From NCBI GenBank assembly GCA_037179385.1, contig CM074193.1:46157082-46221081 (forward strand): a stretch of DNA of 64,000 nucleotides. The letters are read 5' to 3'. Below, piece by piece: positions 10,716 through 49,905 of the stretch; the stretch's first letter is position 1, and each line of letters starts with the position of its first letter. Under the pieces are notes generated by a model. That model did not search any database, was not told the DNA's origin, and worked only from the letters and a program-made list of their open reading frames with translations. The position numbers and the translations under genes are program-made. Source of the DNA: Holothuria scabra (Eukaryota; Echinodermata; Holothuroidea; Aspidochirotida; Holothuriidae).

Positions 10716-12940
10716 AAGTTTGGGGTATTCAGAAGAATGAATGAACATCATTAAGAATATGTGCCTTTTTTAACATATTACAAGAATATTTTTAAACTTG
10801 GTAACATTTGTAAATAAATAAATAATGATAAATATGATCTATTCTCCTTACTGCTGGATTTTTAACACCAGTTTACCTTGCTGTAAAAAAGATTTTCTCC
10901 CTTTTGCTGACCATGCTCCAAGAATTTCTAACCTTAGAAGAATTTATCAGGGAAATAAAATTGTAGTGTTCCAAGTTATGTAATCGTACCATTATGATAT
11001 TTCCTTGTTACAACAAAATTTTACAAGTTGTCATTTTGATTTGACAGAAGATGAATAGGAGGCCGATCTTTTATCAGGAGCGTCTTTCGTACCTAGTTAC
11101 TTATCTCATAAACTGACTACAAATATGTGCACACTCGTTTCAAACATCAATTTGGCTTATGGTATATATTTTATAAAGGCACCAAAAATTTGCATACTGC
11201 AATAGGAAACGAAGAATGTCTTATTGCCTTGGTAGAGACAGTCTGTGAAAACAGTGTATGTTTCCAGGAAGGCTGGAGATGTTTTTTCCAAGATCTACAA
11301 AATGAGCACATTTTACAAAGTTTACATAAGAATTCTTCTAGTAATTATTTTGTTTAAATTTCACTAGTATCAACAGCTGATAGTTCGATCACTTTTAGAT
11401 TCTTCAAAATCATTTTCTTGTTAAGGTGAACATGCTAGAAGGTTAATTGTATTCACTGAATAAGATGCTTTTACTCTGGTAACCACAATGCAAAAAAAAT
11501 TATTTTAACTCATTTAAGCAACATCAATTGTGCTTTATGTTTGTAAAGATTTATTTTTATATCACAACTCATTTTTGCAATGTTTCAAAGTTTTCAGGAA
11601 TCCATTTTCACATCCAAGGAACATTTAAGCTCACAGTTTTATCAATAAAATGTGCACAAACTCAATTTCAGTGCCTTTTATATATTTAATTCCAAACGCT
11701 CAGTCTGGTGTTCTTCCTTTACAATTTCCAGAGGCTTATTGACTTACATGTTATAACATGTTTAAACTGCACAACTTTGTAATGTAAATTATGAATGTAA
11801 ACGTTATTTGTGCCAGACACTGTGTAAGTTGTTTGTGGTAATTTAGCAATGGTATATGGAAGTTTTGGTTAAAATATGGGTTAAATATTTGCACAATTTA
11901 GTTAAAGTGTTCTTCACTTCTTATCTTAAAAATATATGTATAGTTAACTTTTGTATGTACTGAAATAATAAAAGTAGTACACATTGTGTGGATATATTAC
12001 CCTGATATTTTATATTTTATCGTGACACTGGCATTTATAAAGCACAAATATCTGAAATATATATATTATATATATTTATTTAATGTAGTGGCTGCATGGT
12101 TTCAAGTGAAATTCAGTTGTGAAGAATATGGGAAACTGAGTACATTTAATAAAGTACAAAGATAATTTTCTTTTTCACTTGTTTTAGTATGTGAACTTTT
12201 TGTTATTGATAAATCTTGCATCCTATTGATGTGTATTTTCAGACCAGAGTTTAGGGATCAAATAAAGCTGTTGAAAATGGCTTGATTTATTTGCAACTAT
12301 CTCAGTACCTTCTTTTTTTTGCAATTCTTTTATTTATATTTATAATGTAAGTCCTCCCTGTTGCAAATGCAATTTTTATTAATTTTTATACTGCAAGTTA
12401 AGTGCCTATAGTAGGTTTGCCTGCTTAAGCTCTCTTGAAAAATATCTCAGTAGATAAAAAATGCAAATAAACCCAGAACAAAAAGGATCAGAATACATTA
12501 GTGTTTAATATGCAGGTTCAAAGGTCACAAACAACCATTTAATTCTGAGAAATATTTGTTTGAAGGTTTTATATTTGTAAACGAAGTTTCACAAAATCTT
12601 TATAAAATGAGAATGATGTAAGCAATAATTACAACATGGCCTTGTTTAATATGTGTTATTCATATTTCTGTAATTGAAGATACATCTCGTACCTTTATTG
12701 TTAGGTGTACCTAACTTAGGATTCAGTTGTCTTTCAATACATGCATATGCATTTTGGAGAATATTGCATCTTTTTAGCATGAACAACTTCATGTAGACGA
12801 AAATATAAAATAAGAAAAATTGTATTTATCCGAGAAATTATATTTTCTAATTAAAAGAGTGTCATGGTTCATGCGTCCTTTCATTGGTCAATCCCTGCCC
12901 CAGGGTGGAAGAATGGGGAGGGGATTCTCACTAGGTCAAA
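10716..12940. other. Intergenic AT-rich stretch
   Basis: I see no gene, RNA or clear element. Several AATAAA sequences occur (for example near 10,812 and 12,260), any of which could serve gene A if its 3' UTR is long. Confidence 0.4.
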
Positions 12941-12949
12941 AGTTCACCA

Positions 12950-13310
12950 TCAGATGAACTGGTCTAAGAAGTTGGATGGAGTGAACTTTACAATGGGGAC
13001 CTTCGGTCCAGTAGACCTTCTATTTTGTGAACCTTTGATCATCTCTTGAACCTTTAATCTAGTGAAGCCTCGGTATTGCAATCTTTGTTTGATTCAGTGA
13101 GCCTTAGATGTAGGTTAGTGGACCTTTGATCTAGTGGACCTTTGGTCAAGCAAACCTATTTATTGAACCTCTGATCTAATGAACCATCCATCTCATTGAC
13201 CTTTATCTAGTAGAGCTTCGGAAATGTGACCTTTCATTCAGGAAACCTTCGATATAGTGGACTTTTGATCTAATGAACCTTCGGTCTACGAAACCTTGAT
13301 CTACTAAATC
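12950..13310. repeat. Degenerate ~20-bp minisatellite (TAGTGGACCTTTGATC)
   Basis: About 17 diverged copies of a unit such as CTAGTGGACCTTTGGTC run in tandem with variable length. The next 600 bp (to 13,915) shows nothing further. Confidence 0.7.
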
Positions 13311-13914
13311 GTACCCGAAAGAAGTAAAGAGTAAAAAAGAAAAACGTGTGCGTGCCTGCTTGTGTAAGGGGGCGGAAAACTGAATGCAATTAAATGAAAC
13401 GTAAGCATATTTTAACTACAGTAAGCATCTTACACATGCCGGAAGTTGATCATATCAATTTATCAATGTATCCAATCACGGTGGGACCAAATAATTTAAC
13501 ACCAATTGATGGAATAGGCGGAAGAGAAACACTTCGGGCTTTGGCTGAAGGCATGCTGGCGTCTTGAATGGGAATGGTTGACGCTAAATCGCTGTGACGA
13601 AATTGTGGATAGAATATATATACTGTATGAAAAAATTAACTGTGCGACGTTTAGATTTAGAAATAGAGGCATTGCATGAAGAACTTGCAGTGGTGCCGAT
13701 ACTGGGAGGCATGATGGGTATTGGCCCATGCCTGCATGTAGTTTTCGAATTTAGTTTGAAAATCAACCTAAAAGACGTACAAGCTATGTAGACTTCTATA
13801 CGGAGTGGGACTAATTGAGTGTATTATTAACGCCTAAATTGAATATATCCTGATAATGGAAGTGGAAAGAAACCCAATAAAAATGTAAATGAGGGAATAA
13901 TTCGTTCCTGTGAT

Positions 13915-16880
13915 TTTGACTCTGTCAGCGGCGGATTTCGGTGCGGCCTGGGGCCCGGGTTCCCCTACCAAAAAAGGTTGAAGTTTTTTATCCTTAAAAA
14001 AAAAAACCGGAAAAATAGTAAAACAAAGTAAGGCCCTATTCCAACTAAAATCGGCTTATGTGATGTGCCGTATTTCCTGAATGACACCCCTTATATCCCT
14101 CGACTTTTTCCGCTTTCTAACATTAAATAATCCCTACAGTTTTTTAGGCAAATTTCAGATAATTTTGCACTTTTTCATTCTTTTTGTTTATTTAAAAAAA
14201 ATCATTGCAAAAAGAAAACTCAAAATAACGACTGCTTAAAATCTGCTTACAAGTCCTGGAAATGCTATTTCCTACTGTCCGATGGGTTGCAATATTCAAA
14301 TTCTCCGCTCCGCGCCTACTGATGGTGACGCTCCAATCAGATAGTCTTTCAGGTGTAGGCCCACGAGGCGAAGAGGCAGGGGCAATTTCCCCCAAATTTC
14401 CTCAAAATCTAAAATTCCGGCAAGAATTTTTTATTCGGACAGCCACTTAAGGTTCAATAAATTTTTTTTACTCAGAAAATTCTTCAGCGTGCACAAAATC
14501 TTAAAAAGATATGCCCGAAAAAGGGGAAAAGCCGTCATAACCACGGTAAAACTTTCATGAAAAATCAACAAGATTGCAAAATATAGCTACACATTCAGGC
14601 TGCGCAAAAACTATTATTAGTGAGTTTTATACTGTGCAGTCTTTCACAACACAATGACTGATATGGTCGAGCATCCCAATTCTTTCAAGCATTTTCCAAA
14701 AATAGGAAAGTATCATAGCCACGGTAACATATACGAAAGGTCAAAGAGCTAAAAAAATCGTGACACCTTTGGGAAGACTGTTGCTTTAAAGAAACTGTTT
14801 TTCAGCCTGTTATTGTTTCTAAATCTTGTGCAACCTAATGCTTGAAATGGCCGGTTATTGTAATACTTTTAATTCTTTACCCGAAAAACAGAAAACGCGA
14901 TGTTCAAGTAACATTTTCATGAAAAAAATGATAACAAAGACTTGCAACATATTCGGCTAGCTTGTGAGAAAAGTTTTTCCATTGCCCCACGTCATATTGT
15001 AGTCTTTCAAAGTCTTTTCCCGAAATACGGTACTAAGGAGAAGGTTGAAATGGGTTCTGGGATGTTTTCAATTACCAATTTAATTATACTGACAGACCGG
15101 AGGGATTTAAGTTGCAGTGTTTACTAGTTTGCCATCTATCCTATCCCTAGAGCCGAAACTCGGGCAACGGTAATGAAAATCGGGTCTCTATGTTGTTTTT
15201 CAGTTACATAATGATACAGTGTAAGAATGCATTCTCATAAGTCTTCCTGAAAATTTATTTTAACCCATATCGTAACGTGACATTTTTTTCAAAAGGTGAC
15301 ACTGATAGAAGTAAAATTATTTATAGAAGGGAGTTGGGTCACTCACATTGACAATTTCATCATTTCAATATATATTAATAGTTGGTGGATGGGTAGTAGT
15401 AGCAACAACTAGCCAGACTGCTACTACCCATCCACCGACCATGGAAGTACTACCTCCTAGGTAGTACTTCCATCCACCAACTATCTCGACGATGACTCTA
15501 TTACAGATCAATAAAATTCTTTGGAATTCTAACTTTAATATATATTAAATTTATCCAAGAGCCGCGAGGGAGTAAAATACATTTGCATGTTTTCAATTCC
15601 CTTTTTTCCCCGAAAAGATACAAGACCATTTCATCGAATGATACATTTAATTTGGTAATTTTCTGATCAAAATAGCAATTGCTAACAGTAGATCCAACTT
15701 CCAAGCCTGTAAAATGCCATTCCGGGTTGTCTGAGGGTTTCGATTTTTCAAAAATGTCTGTATGCTCCGCTTCGATAGTCTTCCAAGCAGAATTTTAGTT
15801 TCAAATGAACACTTTTTGCAAACGGAAACTCAAAACAGCGATGGCTCATATCCCCCTTATAAGCATGGGAAATCCAATTTTCGATTTTCACACATTTTCT
15901 AGAGGTCCTGCGCTCCGAGCCAACCAATGGTTGCGCTTCGTCTAGAAAGCCCTTCTGGTTGAAATTTAGTTTGAAGTGAATGTGTTTCTGCAAACGAAAA
16001 CTCCAAATAGAGACTGCTTTGTCAATCCTCCTTGTCAGCCTGGGAAATGTCATTTTCTACTATCTGAGGGGTACGATTTTTCAAAATTTTCTGTTCGCTT
16101 CGTGCCAACCAGTGGGTGAAGCTCCAATTAGATAGTATTTCGGGCAAAACTAAATTCAGGCAAAAAATCTTCTGCCCCAAACTGAAATGCTTCTGTACGC
16201 CTGTGTTTTCAGGCAACACCATTTCTAGTTGTTTGAGGGGTTGCAAGTTTTTCAAATTTTTTTGCATGAGTATCCACTCAAACTGATGGTAGTGCTCCAC
16301 TTGGATGGTCCTTCCTCCAGAATTACAAAATAGTGACTGCTTAGGGTTTGCTTACAAGCCCGAGGAGTGGCATTTCCAGCGGTCACAATTTTTCAAAATT
16401 TTCAACGCCCCGCGCCAACAATGGTAGCGATCTGCTTAGTCTTTTGGACACAATTGCATTCTTTAGGATAGAGAATCTTCTTACCCCTCCCATAACTGAG
16501 ATGCTTCCGTCCGCATGCCTATAACCTCTTATGGCGGCTTTCTGAACATAAATTTCAATACCTGAGACGTATAAATATATATTAAACATTAAATGTTTTA
16601 CTTTAACACTAAGCGCTGAGTGACAATTGAACTGTAAGAACTAGTCTCAAAATGTAACATTTCTTTTTAGTTTTATGAAGTCATTCCAAATAAAAAAAAA
16701 ATATTTGCATCATTTCTTATATCATTCTCATTCGGTAAATACCATTTCCGTCCTTCTGGAGAGTTTTAACAATAAAATACTTTCTTGTGCGCTCCGCGCC
16801 AACTAATGGTGGCGCTCCGCTTAGATAGTCCTGCTGGATTGAACCCCCGCCTCCAATATCTTTTTTTTTTTTTTTTTGAG
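13915..16880 (+). repeat. Foldback-family repeat block (third copy)
   Basis: This is collinear with the right arm at 61,177-62,747 and with the complement of 52,326-54,520: blocks GTTTGCCATCTATCCT.....TAGAGCC, CGTAACGTGACA, AATATATATT.AATTT..CCAAGAG, then an array of ~178-bp units marked by CGCTCCGCGCCAACC and GATAGTC (near 15,910, 16,097, 16,268, 16,406 and 16,788). It ends at a T-run at 16,861. No coding potential. A 158-bp insertion sits at 15,379-15,536. Confidence 0.7.
15379..15536. mobile_element. 158-bp insertion with nested palindromes and 12-bp flanking duplication
   Basis: Both flanks read AATATATATTAA (15,367-15,378 and 15,537-15,548), and the sister repeat at 61,490 has a single uninterrupted version of this site. 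The first 107 bp fold in two alternative ways: TAGTTGGTGGATGG pairs with CCATCCACCAACTA, or GGTGGATGGGTAGTAG pairs with CTACTACCCATCCACC, with GGAAGTACTACCTCCTAGGT at the centre of a second hairpin. The flank is low-complexity, so a chance match is possible. Confidence 0.6.
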
Positions 16881-19800
16881 GGATTAAACCATTTCATGTT
16901 TAATTATGCATGTACAAAAACAAAATGATAAAAAACACTCAAAGTACTATTTAACCTTTCTACCACAACTGACCTGCCACCGCCCAAATTCTGGATCAAC
17001 CACTGTAGGTTGCTATCTATTAGCAAGTTACCATCCAGTTATACATCGATGAACATAATATATGATGCTCGAGAACATAGACTACGGTTAAAATTGACTC
17101 CAAGGGGCATGTGATACCCTCTACCAACTCTGTACAGCAAAGCCATGACGGACCATACGAAAGTTAAGTTGGCCGCACTGGCAGATTGTGTTGCCTAAAT
17201 TATTAAATGCATACCTGTGAGTTTTATCAGATTGGGTTTACATTATGTCCAAGAAATGATTGGGTGTAATATTTCAGGAATAGACAGCGGTCAGAATTGT
17301 CACATGTTCATAAGCAAGAAATCCACATCTCAATGACAAATGGTTCGTGTTACAAGTGGATGTACTTCCCTAGAGTGAGACATTGCGTGAGAAACAGTCG
17401 ATGTTTCATCGCAAAAGCTTGAGATTAGACCAAAATACATGAGTCTCAAGCTGAATACGTGAGAATCCCACAAATCATCAACCTAGGCAACATTACAACA
17501 TGGTAAAAACGGGGGAATCAGCAGGGTAAAAACGGGGGAATCAGCAGGGTAAAAACGGGGGGGGGGGGGATTAGCCGGGTAAAAACGGGGGAATCAGCTC
17601 TACGTATGTATGTTGTACAGCATAAGAAAGTATGCTGTTACGTTGATCCTTGAGAAAGCAACATACACCCCAGTATATCAAAGGCGGTGTGAGGTGTAAC
17701 TGGTGTCTGAGTTTGTTACATGATCCGTGCTCTCAAATGATATGTTTGCGCGAAAAACAATTAGCACATGCTTGACTGGTCTGTTACCTAAACTCAATGT
17801 CACGTAATTTTTTGTGTATTTTAATATATCTGCCACTGTCAATCAATCAATCAGATGTGAAACCTGACTGTTTCAAGTGTGTGTGTAGTGAGCTTCATAT
17901 AGATTAAATGACACAACCTAAAACCAAATGAGTGAATTCAATCCGTTAGAGTTTAAATTCACTCCAAAATAGTGAAAGTGATTGCAAAAAGAGTGAAAAG
18001 AGTCAAATTCACTCCAAACAGAGTGAAAAATAACCCTTGTGAAAATCACTCTGTAAAGAGTGACTGCATGGATCACTTATTTTAAAGAATGGTGGCTAAG
18101 TGCGTGCACTCCATCAAGTGAGACTTCGTTCTTTTAGAGTGAATTTCACTTTTCTTGTCGTCGATGTACGCTCTTTTGGAGTAAACTTCATAACTTCACT
18201 CTATTTAACGAGTCAATTTCACTCTTTATTTTTTTAGAGTATAGGCAAACGCGAAAGGCTCAGCGCAGTGGAGGAGCTACAGGGAGGACACTATTGGCAC
18301 GTATCCCCGTGGTTGTCAAGTGGCAAACTGTGCCTCAAGGAAAGGTTTGAGACCTCCAGTGCCCCCTGCTGAAACAGCCAGGCGACTGCACTGGCTCAGA
18401 TTAATAATGGCACTTTGTGATCTTTCCGTGTATAGGATGTTGATCAAACAACTTTATGGGGCTTGGTATTAACTTTAAACGCAAAGAGTTCAATATGATC
18501 GAGATTGGTAGGAATGTCTAATAGTTAATCATTTTCACCAGTTTATAGTTTACATGCCGTTTCCAAGGTTATTACCGGTAAATAGAGCCCTATAAAACCC
18601 ATCATAGCGGAGCATAAGTATAAAAACATTTGTCCCTGAAATTTTGAGTAGTACATGTCTTCAACCAACTGGTACTTCAAGTTGTGCAATTGTTGCGTAG
18701 TTTCACATGAGGTTTAAATATCTGCTTGTATCCATCTATGATGATACTCTCCGACCAGTTACGTCTTCAGGGGAAAGGCTTATTAGGTCGTACCTCCCAA
18801 TGATGCTATTTTCCCTTCTCAAGTTATTGTAGTTCCTAATAGTACGTAAAATATTTTAACACAAATTTTACTTTAAAAGGTAGCATATGTAGCACTAGAG
18901 TGCATATAACGACACCCAACTTTTTTAACTTTTTAAAATATTTACAAACGAATGGGGCATCCTTCACTCACCCCCACCCCCTCCAGGTTAGCGATTACAC
19001 AACATGTTCAACCCTGGGTTAAAAACCGCTGCTTCGCCACTGTTAAAATTGTATCCTTGGAAATCATCAGTATCACTTTCCAAACCGTAAACTGCTTGAT
19101 AACTTGTTAAAGGAAAATTAATATGGTGTTAAAAAAATTCCAACACTGTGTGCAACACTCGATCCACTTCATTATTTTGGCATAACTCCGAAAACATTCA
19201 AACTTTGAAGAAGTGTATTTTGAAAACGGTGGAATATATTGCAATAATTTCAACTGATAGATTTTACATAATGAAAGAAAGTGTACATTAGTCAAACTGA
19301 AAAATGTACGCATTAATACACCTGGTAATTGAAATATGCTACCGTATGCATTGTATTTTACAGTTCGTCCGTATATTGTGTGTTAGTGGTTAATCCTATA
19401 TTAAAATTGAATTGCTCTTTCAGCTAACAAAACTTAACAACAGCAGGATATAAAGATATGAACAAAGGTAGTTTCCTTTCTTTGCCCTTTGGACAAGAAC
19501 TTATGAAGCAAAATTTTATTTGCCAGCTCAGCCATTTTAGAAGATGGCCAGATACGACATACTGACATATCTGAGGTCAGAAGGTGAAGATGGTGGTCAT
19601 ATTAAAGGGAAGATGAAGGTTCTCCAACATGAATTAGTATTACAGACTATCCTGTTTCAATAATGGCTCTCAGTGAGAACCACGTGACAATACTTTACTC
19701 CTCAATTGTGAAATTTACGTCGATTAATTGCTTTGTGTAGCCTTGAATATGCAATACATATGTCCTGAAAGATTATGAAAGATTCTTCGAAGACAAATAA

Positions 19801-19991
19801 GAAGAAAATTATGAGATTTAACTGCAACTTCAAAGTACTTTTGGGCTGCGCTTGTTGTACGTAATCCCAAGGAATTCGCATATTGGAGGAAAGAGAATTT
19901 TTTCAAGATTAATGTCTGAATATATTGGTGAGACACATCGGCTTTCATCTATTCATCAGCCCAGAGAGTTCTCTCAACCTATATACTAAAG
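16881..19991. other. Intergenic stretch with small repeats
   Basis: It contains a 4 x 23-bp tandem repeat (GGGTAAAAACGGGGGAATCAGCA) at 17,497-17,600 and the ACTC-rich repeat at 17,925-18,245. No gene or RNA is seen. Confidence 0.5.
17925..18245. repeat. ACTC/GAGT-rich repeat (single copy)
   Basis: Dense GAGTGAA and TTCACTC motifs in both orientations end in TTTTTTAGAGTATAGG. It shares motifs and end sequence (ACTCTAAAAA) with the larger array at 47,914-49,140, so it is probably the same palindrome-rich element. Confidence 0.6.
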
Positions 19992-20245
19992 AGCCGTCCA
20001 CACTATGCGACTCGATGCAGCCGAAGAAGATAAAATAATCGAAATGGACAGAACACATTCTTGTCCCTTCGACGTAACAAGTAAAGAGTATGTTAAACGT
20101 TAGAATTTTGCGTTAATCACTTGATGGACCAGCGACTTGCTGCATAATGTGGACACTATGCTCTTAAAATAGTCAGTCGTCAGTCGCTCTTCACGACAAG
20201 ACAGTCTTGTTGCAGTAAGTCGCGTAGCATAATGTGGACGGGGCT
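19992..20245. mobile_element. Harbinger-type MITE, copy 2 (internally deleted)
   Basis: The same ends (AGCCGTCCACACTATGCGACTCGATG left, complement right) with a shorter 254-bp body. It retains the internal GAAATGGACAGAACACA.TCTT and TTGATGGACCAGCGACTTGCTGCA blocks. Flanking triplets do not match cleanly. Confidence 0.65.
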
Positions 20246-20554
20246 TTACTTCAACCCCTGCTAGAGCTGTTTAAAACTCATTCTTATCCAAACATAATTT
20301 TACAGTTCATTGCTTCCAGACATACCATGGTGAACATACGAGGTATTAGTGGGTAATCGGAACATCCCCAGTGCCTGCTGTGTAGTATCAACTACATTGT
20401 ACGATTTTACTTTGATGTCAATCAAAGACCTGCTCCATTTGAGAATTTTGGTACACTCCGGGTAAAATTGTAGTTTTGGGTGATGAATGGCCAGCCAGAG
20501 AGTTGAGGAATCTTTGGAAAAGTAGTATTGTTTTTTTCCTGAAATAAGTTGTCC

Positions 20555-47354
<26,800 letters not shown>

Positions 47355-47492
47355 AATTGTACTGTCTTCTTTCACGCGTTTATCTTCAACGGACAGAAGA
47401 GTTCATCTGATGTGCGAATGTTTCATTCTCCAATCAAAGACTGCATGGCTAATTGGAACCTAGAGGGAACAAGCAAACAAGAAAAAATGCTT

Positions 47493-47640
47493 TGAAATGA
47501 GTTAGTTAGTTAGTTGGTTCGTTTGATGGAGTTTTATGGCCTAGTTTCCAAGTAACTGGTTTAAGTCGAGCCGGCCAAGCTTTTTTTACTATTATTATTT
47601 GTGGCTCGCTATAAAGTCACTAGCTTGTGTTGAAATGAGG
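47493..47640 (-). mobile_element. tRNA-SINE fragment (3' part with tail)
   Basis: A GTTAGTTAGTTAGTTGGTT tail is followed by TTTCCAAGTAACTGGTTTAAGTCGAGCCGGCCA and GTGGCTCGCTATAAAGTCACTAGCTTG. It lies just upstream of gene B exon 1, so it bounds the promoter-proximal region. Confidence 0.6.
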
Positions 47641-47913
47641 GAAGTATAGCTACATCGAGCTAGACATTGCAGTAACATTTAACATAATGGAGACTTAAAA
47701 TGACAAAAAGCAACCAACGGTTTAATGCGCCAGTTTTTGCAACATCACGGCGGACTCTAGAATGGTAGGTCGGCCTACAATTGTTTGGCGAGTCTGCTTA
47801 AAATTTTGCTCGACACATTAGCTACACATCAAACTCAAGTTCAGTCAGCTTATATCTATCAGAGAATTGCTATTGAGTATTTTATTGACCACTCCTTGCT
47901 CTCATAAACAACC

Positions 47914-49140
47914 TACACTCTAAAAATCAAGGGAGTGAAATTCCACTCGCTAGAAGAGAAAAAGTCAAAAGGAACACTCCAAAAGAGCGGAAATTCACTC
48001 ATCTACTTCATTTCATCTATTTCACAAAAATAGATGTTTCACTCTTGATGGAGTGTCAGCAGGGACTCTTTAAAAAGAGGCGGTCCCTAAAGTTACTCCT
48101 TAATAAGTGAATTTTGATTCATTTTGGAATAAATTTCACTCTTCTTGAAGTGAATTTTACAAGTGTGAAAGTTGTAAAGTTCACTACCAAAGAACGGAAA
48201 TTTACTCCAAAAGTAGATGTTTCACTCTTGATGGAGTGTCAGCAGGGACTCTTTAAAAAAGGCGGTCCCTACAGTTACTCGTTAATAAGTGAATTTTCAT
48301 TCATTTTGGAATAAATTTCACTCTTCTTGAAGTGAATTTTACAAGTTTGAAAGTTATAAAGTTCACTACAAAAGAGCGTAAATTTACTCCAAGGAGAGAC
48401 TCTGAGGCAATCATTTTAAAATGAGCAACGTTTCATTCTTGATGAAGTGCCGACAAGGACTACTCTTAAAAAAGGAGTGATACCTGCAGGTATTTTTAAG
48501 AGGTGAATTTTCACTCACTTTGAAGTGAATTTCATTCTTCTTTGAAGGAAGTGACTTTTAATATTCCTTGAGTGAATCAGTACTCTAAAGCAGGCTTCCT
48601 CAATTAAATTTCCAGGAGCACCACATTTCTAAATGTAAGTGATATAATGCGCCACTGATCACCGTCCTGTGGGAGGGGTATAAGGGGAGGGGTGTTACCC
48701 TCCCCTTTTGAAAATGTGTGCGTTTCAGAAGGGGATTACATGCAAAATGGTGGGAAATTTGTTCAATATTTTTCACAAACTTTACAATTTTTGTCGATTC
48801 ACTGGAAACGGTAAATCGACAAAGCACTGTCTCTAATGAACGTGAAAAGTGACGGTGATTTTACCTTCTTGTAAGAACAAATAGGACGTTATTACATCCT
48901 TGTCGGTAGGTGATGTCAGTCTGTGGGAAGTATTAGATTTATTTACAGTACCTAGTTTTGAGACAGAACAATCTTGTCAAAAAAGTTATGAAATGCTAAA
49001 TTTTTCGATATTCTTCCAGTAATTTTTGCGCCACTTAAATTACGAGGCGCGCCACAAGTGGCGCGAGCGTCGCTATTTGAGGAACCCTGATCTAAAGGAG
49101 TAAATTCACACTTTTCATTCTATTTTAGAGTGACTTGGTT
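47914..49140. repeat. ACTC-rich repeat with internal 183-bp tandem units, split by an hAT-type element
   Basis: It starts CTACACTCTAAAAATC and ends TCTATTTTAGAGTGAC. Inside, a 183-bp unit starting GATGTTTCACTCTTGATGGAGTG repeats at 48,033 and 48,216, with a more diverged third copy from about 48,420. GAGTGAA/TTCACTC motifs pair throughout. The block is interrupted at 48,591-49,089. Confidence 0.7.
48591..49089. mobile_element. Non-autonomous hAT-type element
   Basis: It is 499 bp, starting CAGGCTTCCTCAA and ending TTGAGGAACCCTG, inverted ends matching at 12 of 13 positions. The flanking 8-mers CTCTAAAG (48,583-48,590) and ATCTAAAG (49,090-49,097) agree at seven of eight. CAG-type ends and 8-bp duplications are hAT hallmarks. 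The interior is non-coding and carries a G-rich dispersed repeat (48,660-48,760) also seen at 26,290-26,400. Confidence 0.78.
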
Positions 49141-49857
49141 CTCTCTTGTTTTCAGAGTGTGAAAGTTATAAATCAATCAATGAGAATTATTCTGTTCTGT
49201 TCCCCTGTCTGTCTTTTAAAGGGGGGGGGGGGGGCATTGGTGTTATTGGTAGTGTGATCAACAAGAGAAAAGAAAAATTCATGATGTCACCATAGAGTTA
49301 GGGACAAAGCTCCGATCATGGAGGTCAAGAAGGCGAAGACCCCCGGACCTGAAGCCCTTGGGTCTTAGTATTTTAGGAGTTTAAGGAAGATTGTTTTGAC
49401 GGGGAAAAATTCAGTGTAATTTTTGATAAGAAAAATGACCATGCAAGGGAACAAAGAAAAATAAGTTTGGGCATCTTCATATTTTGGGTCATCACTTGTG
49501 TTATCATCGTCGCTCTAAGTGGTTTGGGGGAAATGTTAATTCTTAACACAGTAACATGAGATCTAAAAGAAACTAGTTATATAATTCTTTCATCATCCCC
49601 CCAAAATATTTCACCTGTGGCCTACAGATAATCAAAATTGGTAGAGTTCTATTACTGATATCACATAAAAAAACGATTCACCAAAATGATAGCACTTTAA
49701 AGGATGCAATCGTTGCTTTGGCGAACAAAATAAGCTGGAACTTGTGCAAAAAATAAACTTCGATATCGTTCTATGGGATTTAAAATATGTGCAAAAGCTG
49801 AGCGAAATGGTTGATGAGGCACGTGGTTCAACGTAGAGCATTGTGTCCATTGTGCCA

Positions 49858-49905
49858 TGACCAGTCAGGTGACCAGTCAGGTGACCAGTCAGGTGACCAG
49901 TCAGG
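49858..49905. repeat. 12-bp tandem repeat (GACCAGTCAGGT x4)
   Basis: Four exact 12-bp units lie head to tail. There are no spacers, so it is not a CRISPR array. The surrounding 49,140-52,325 stretch shows no gene; it holds only the MITE at 51,806-51,966 and a fragment near 50,330 (GCGGAGCGGACTC..CGTACAGCCTGC) that recurs near 38,510. Confidence 0.85.

Noticed and set aside
20018..20250. A separate gene or RNA near 20.1 kb
   Set aside because: The sequence is the internally deleted MITE copy 2.
49858..49905. CRISPR-like short direct repeats
   Set aside because: The units are contiguous with no spacers and the host is eukaryotic.
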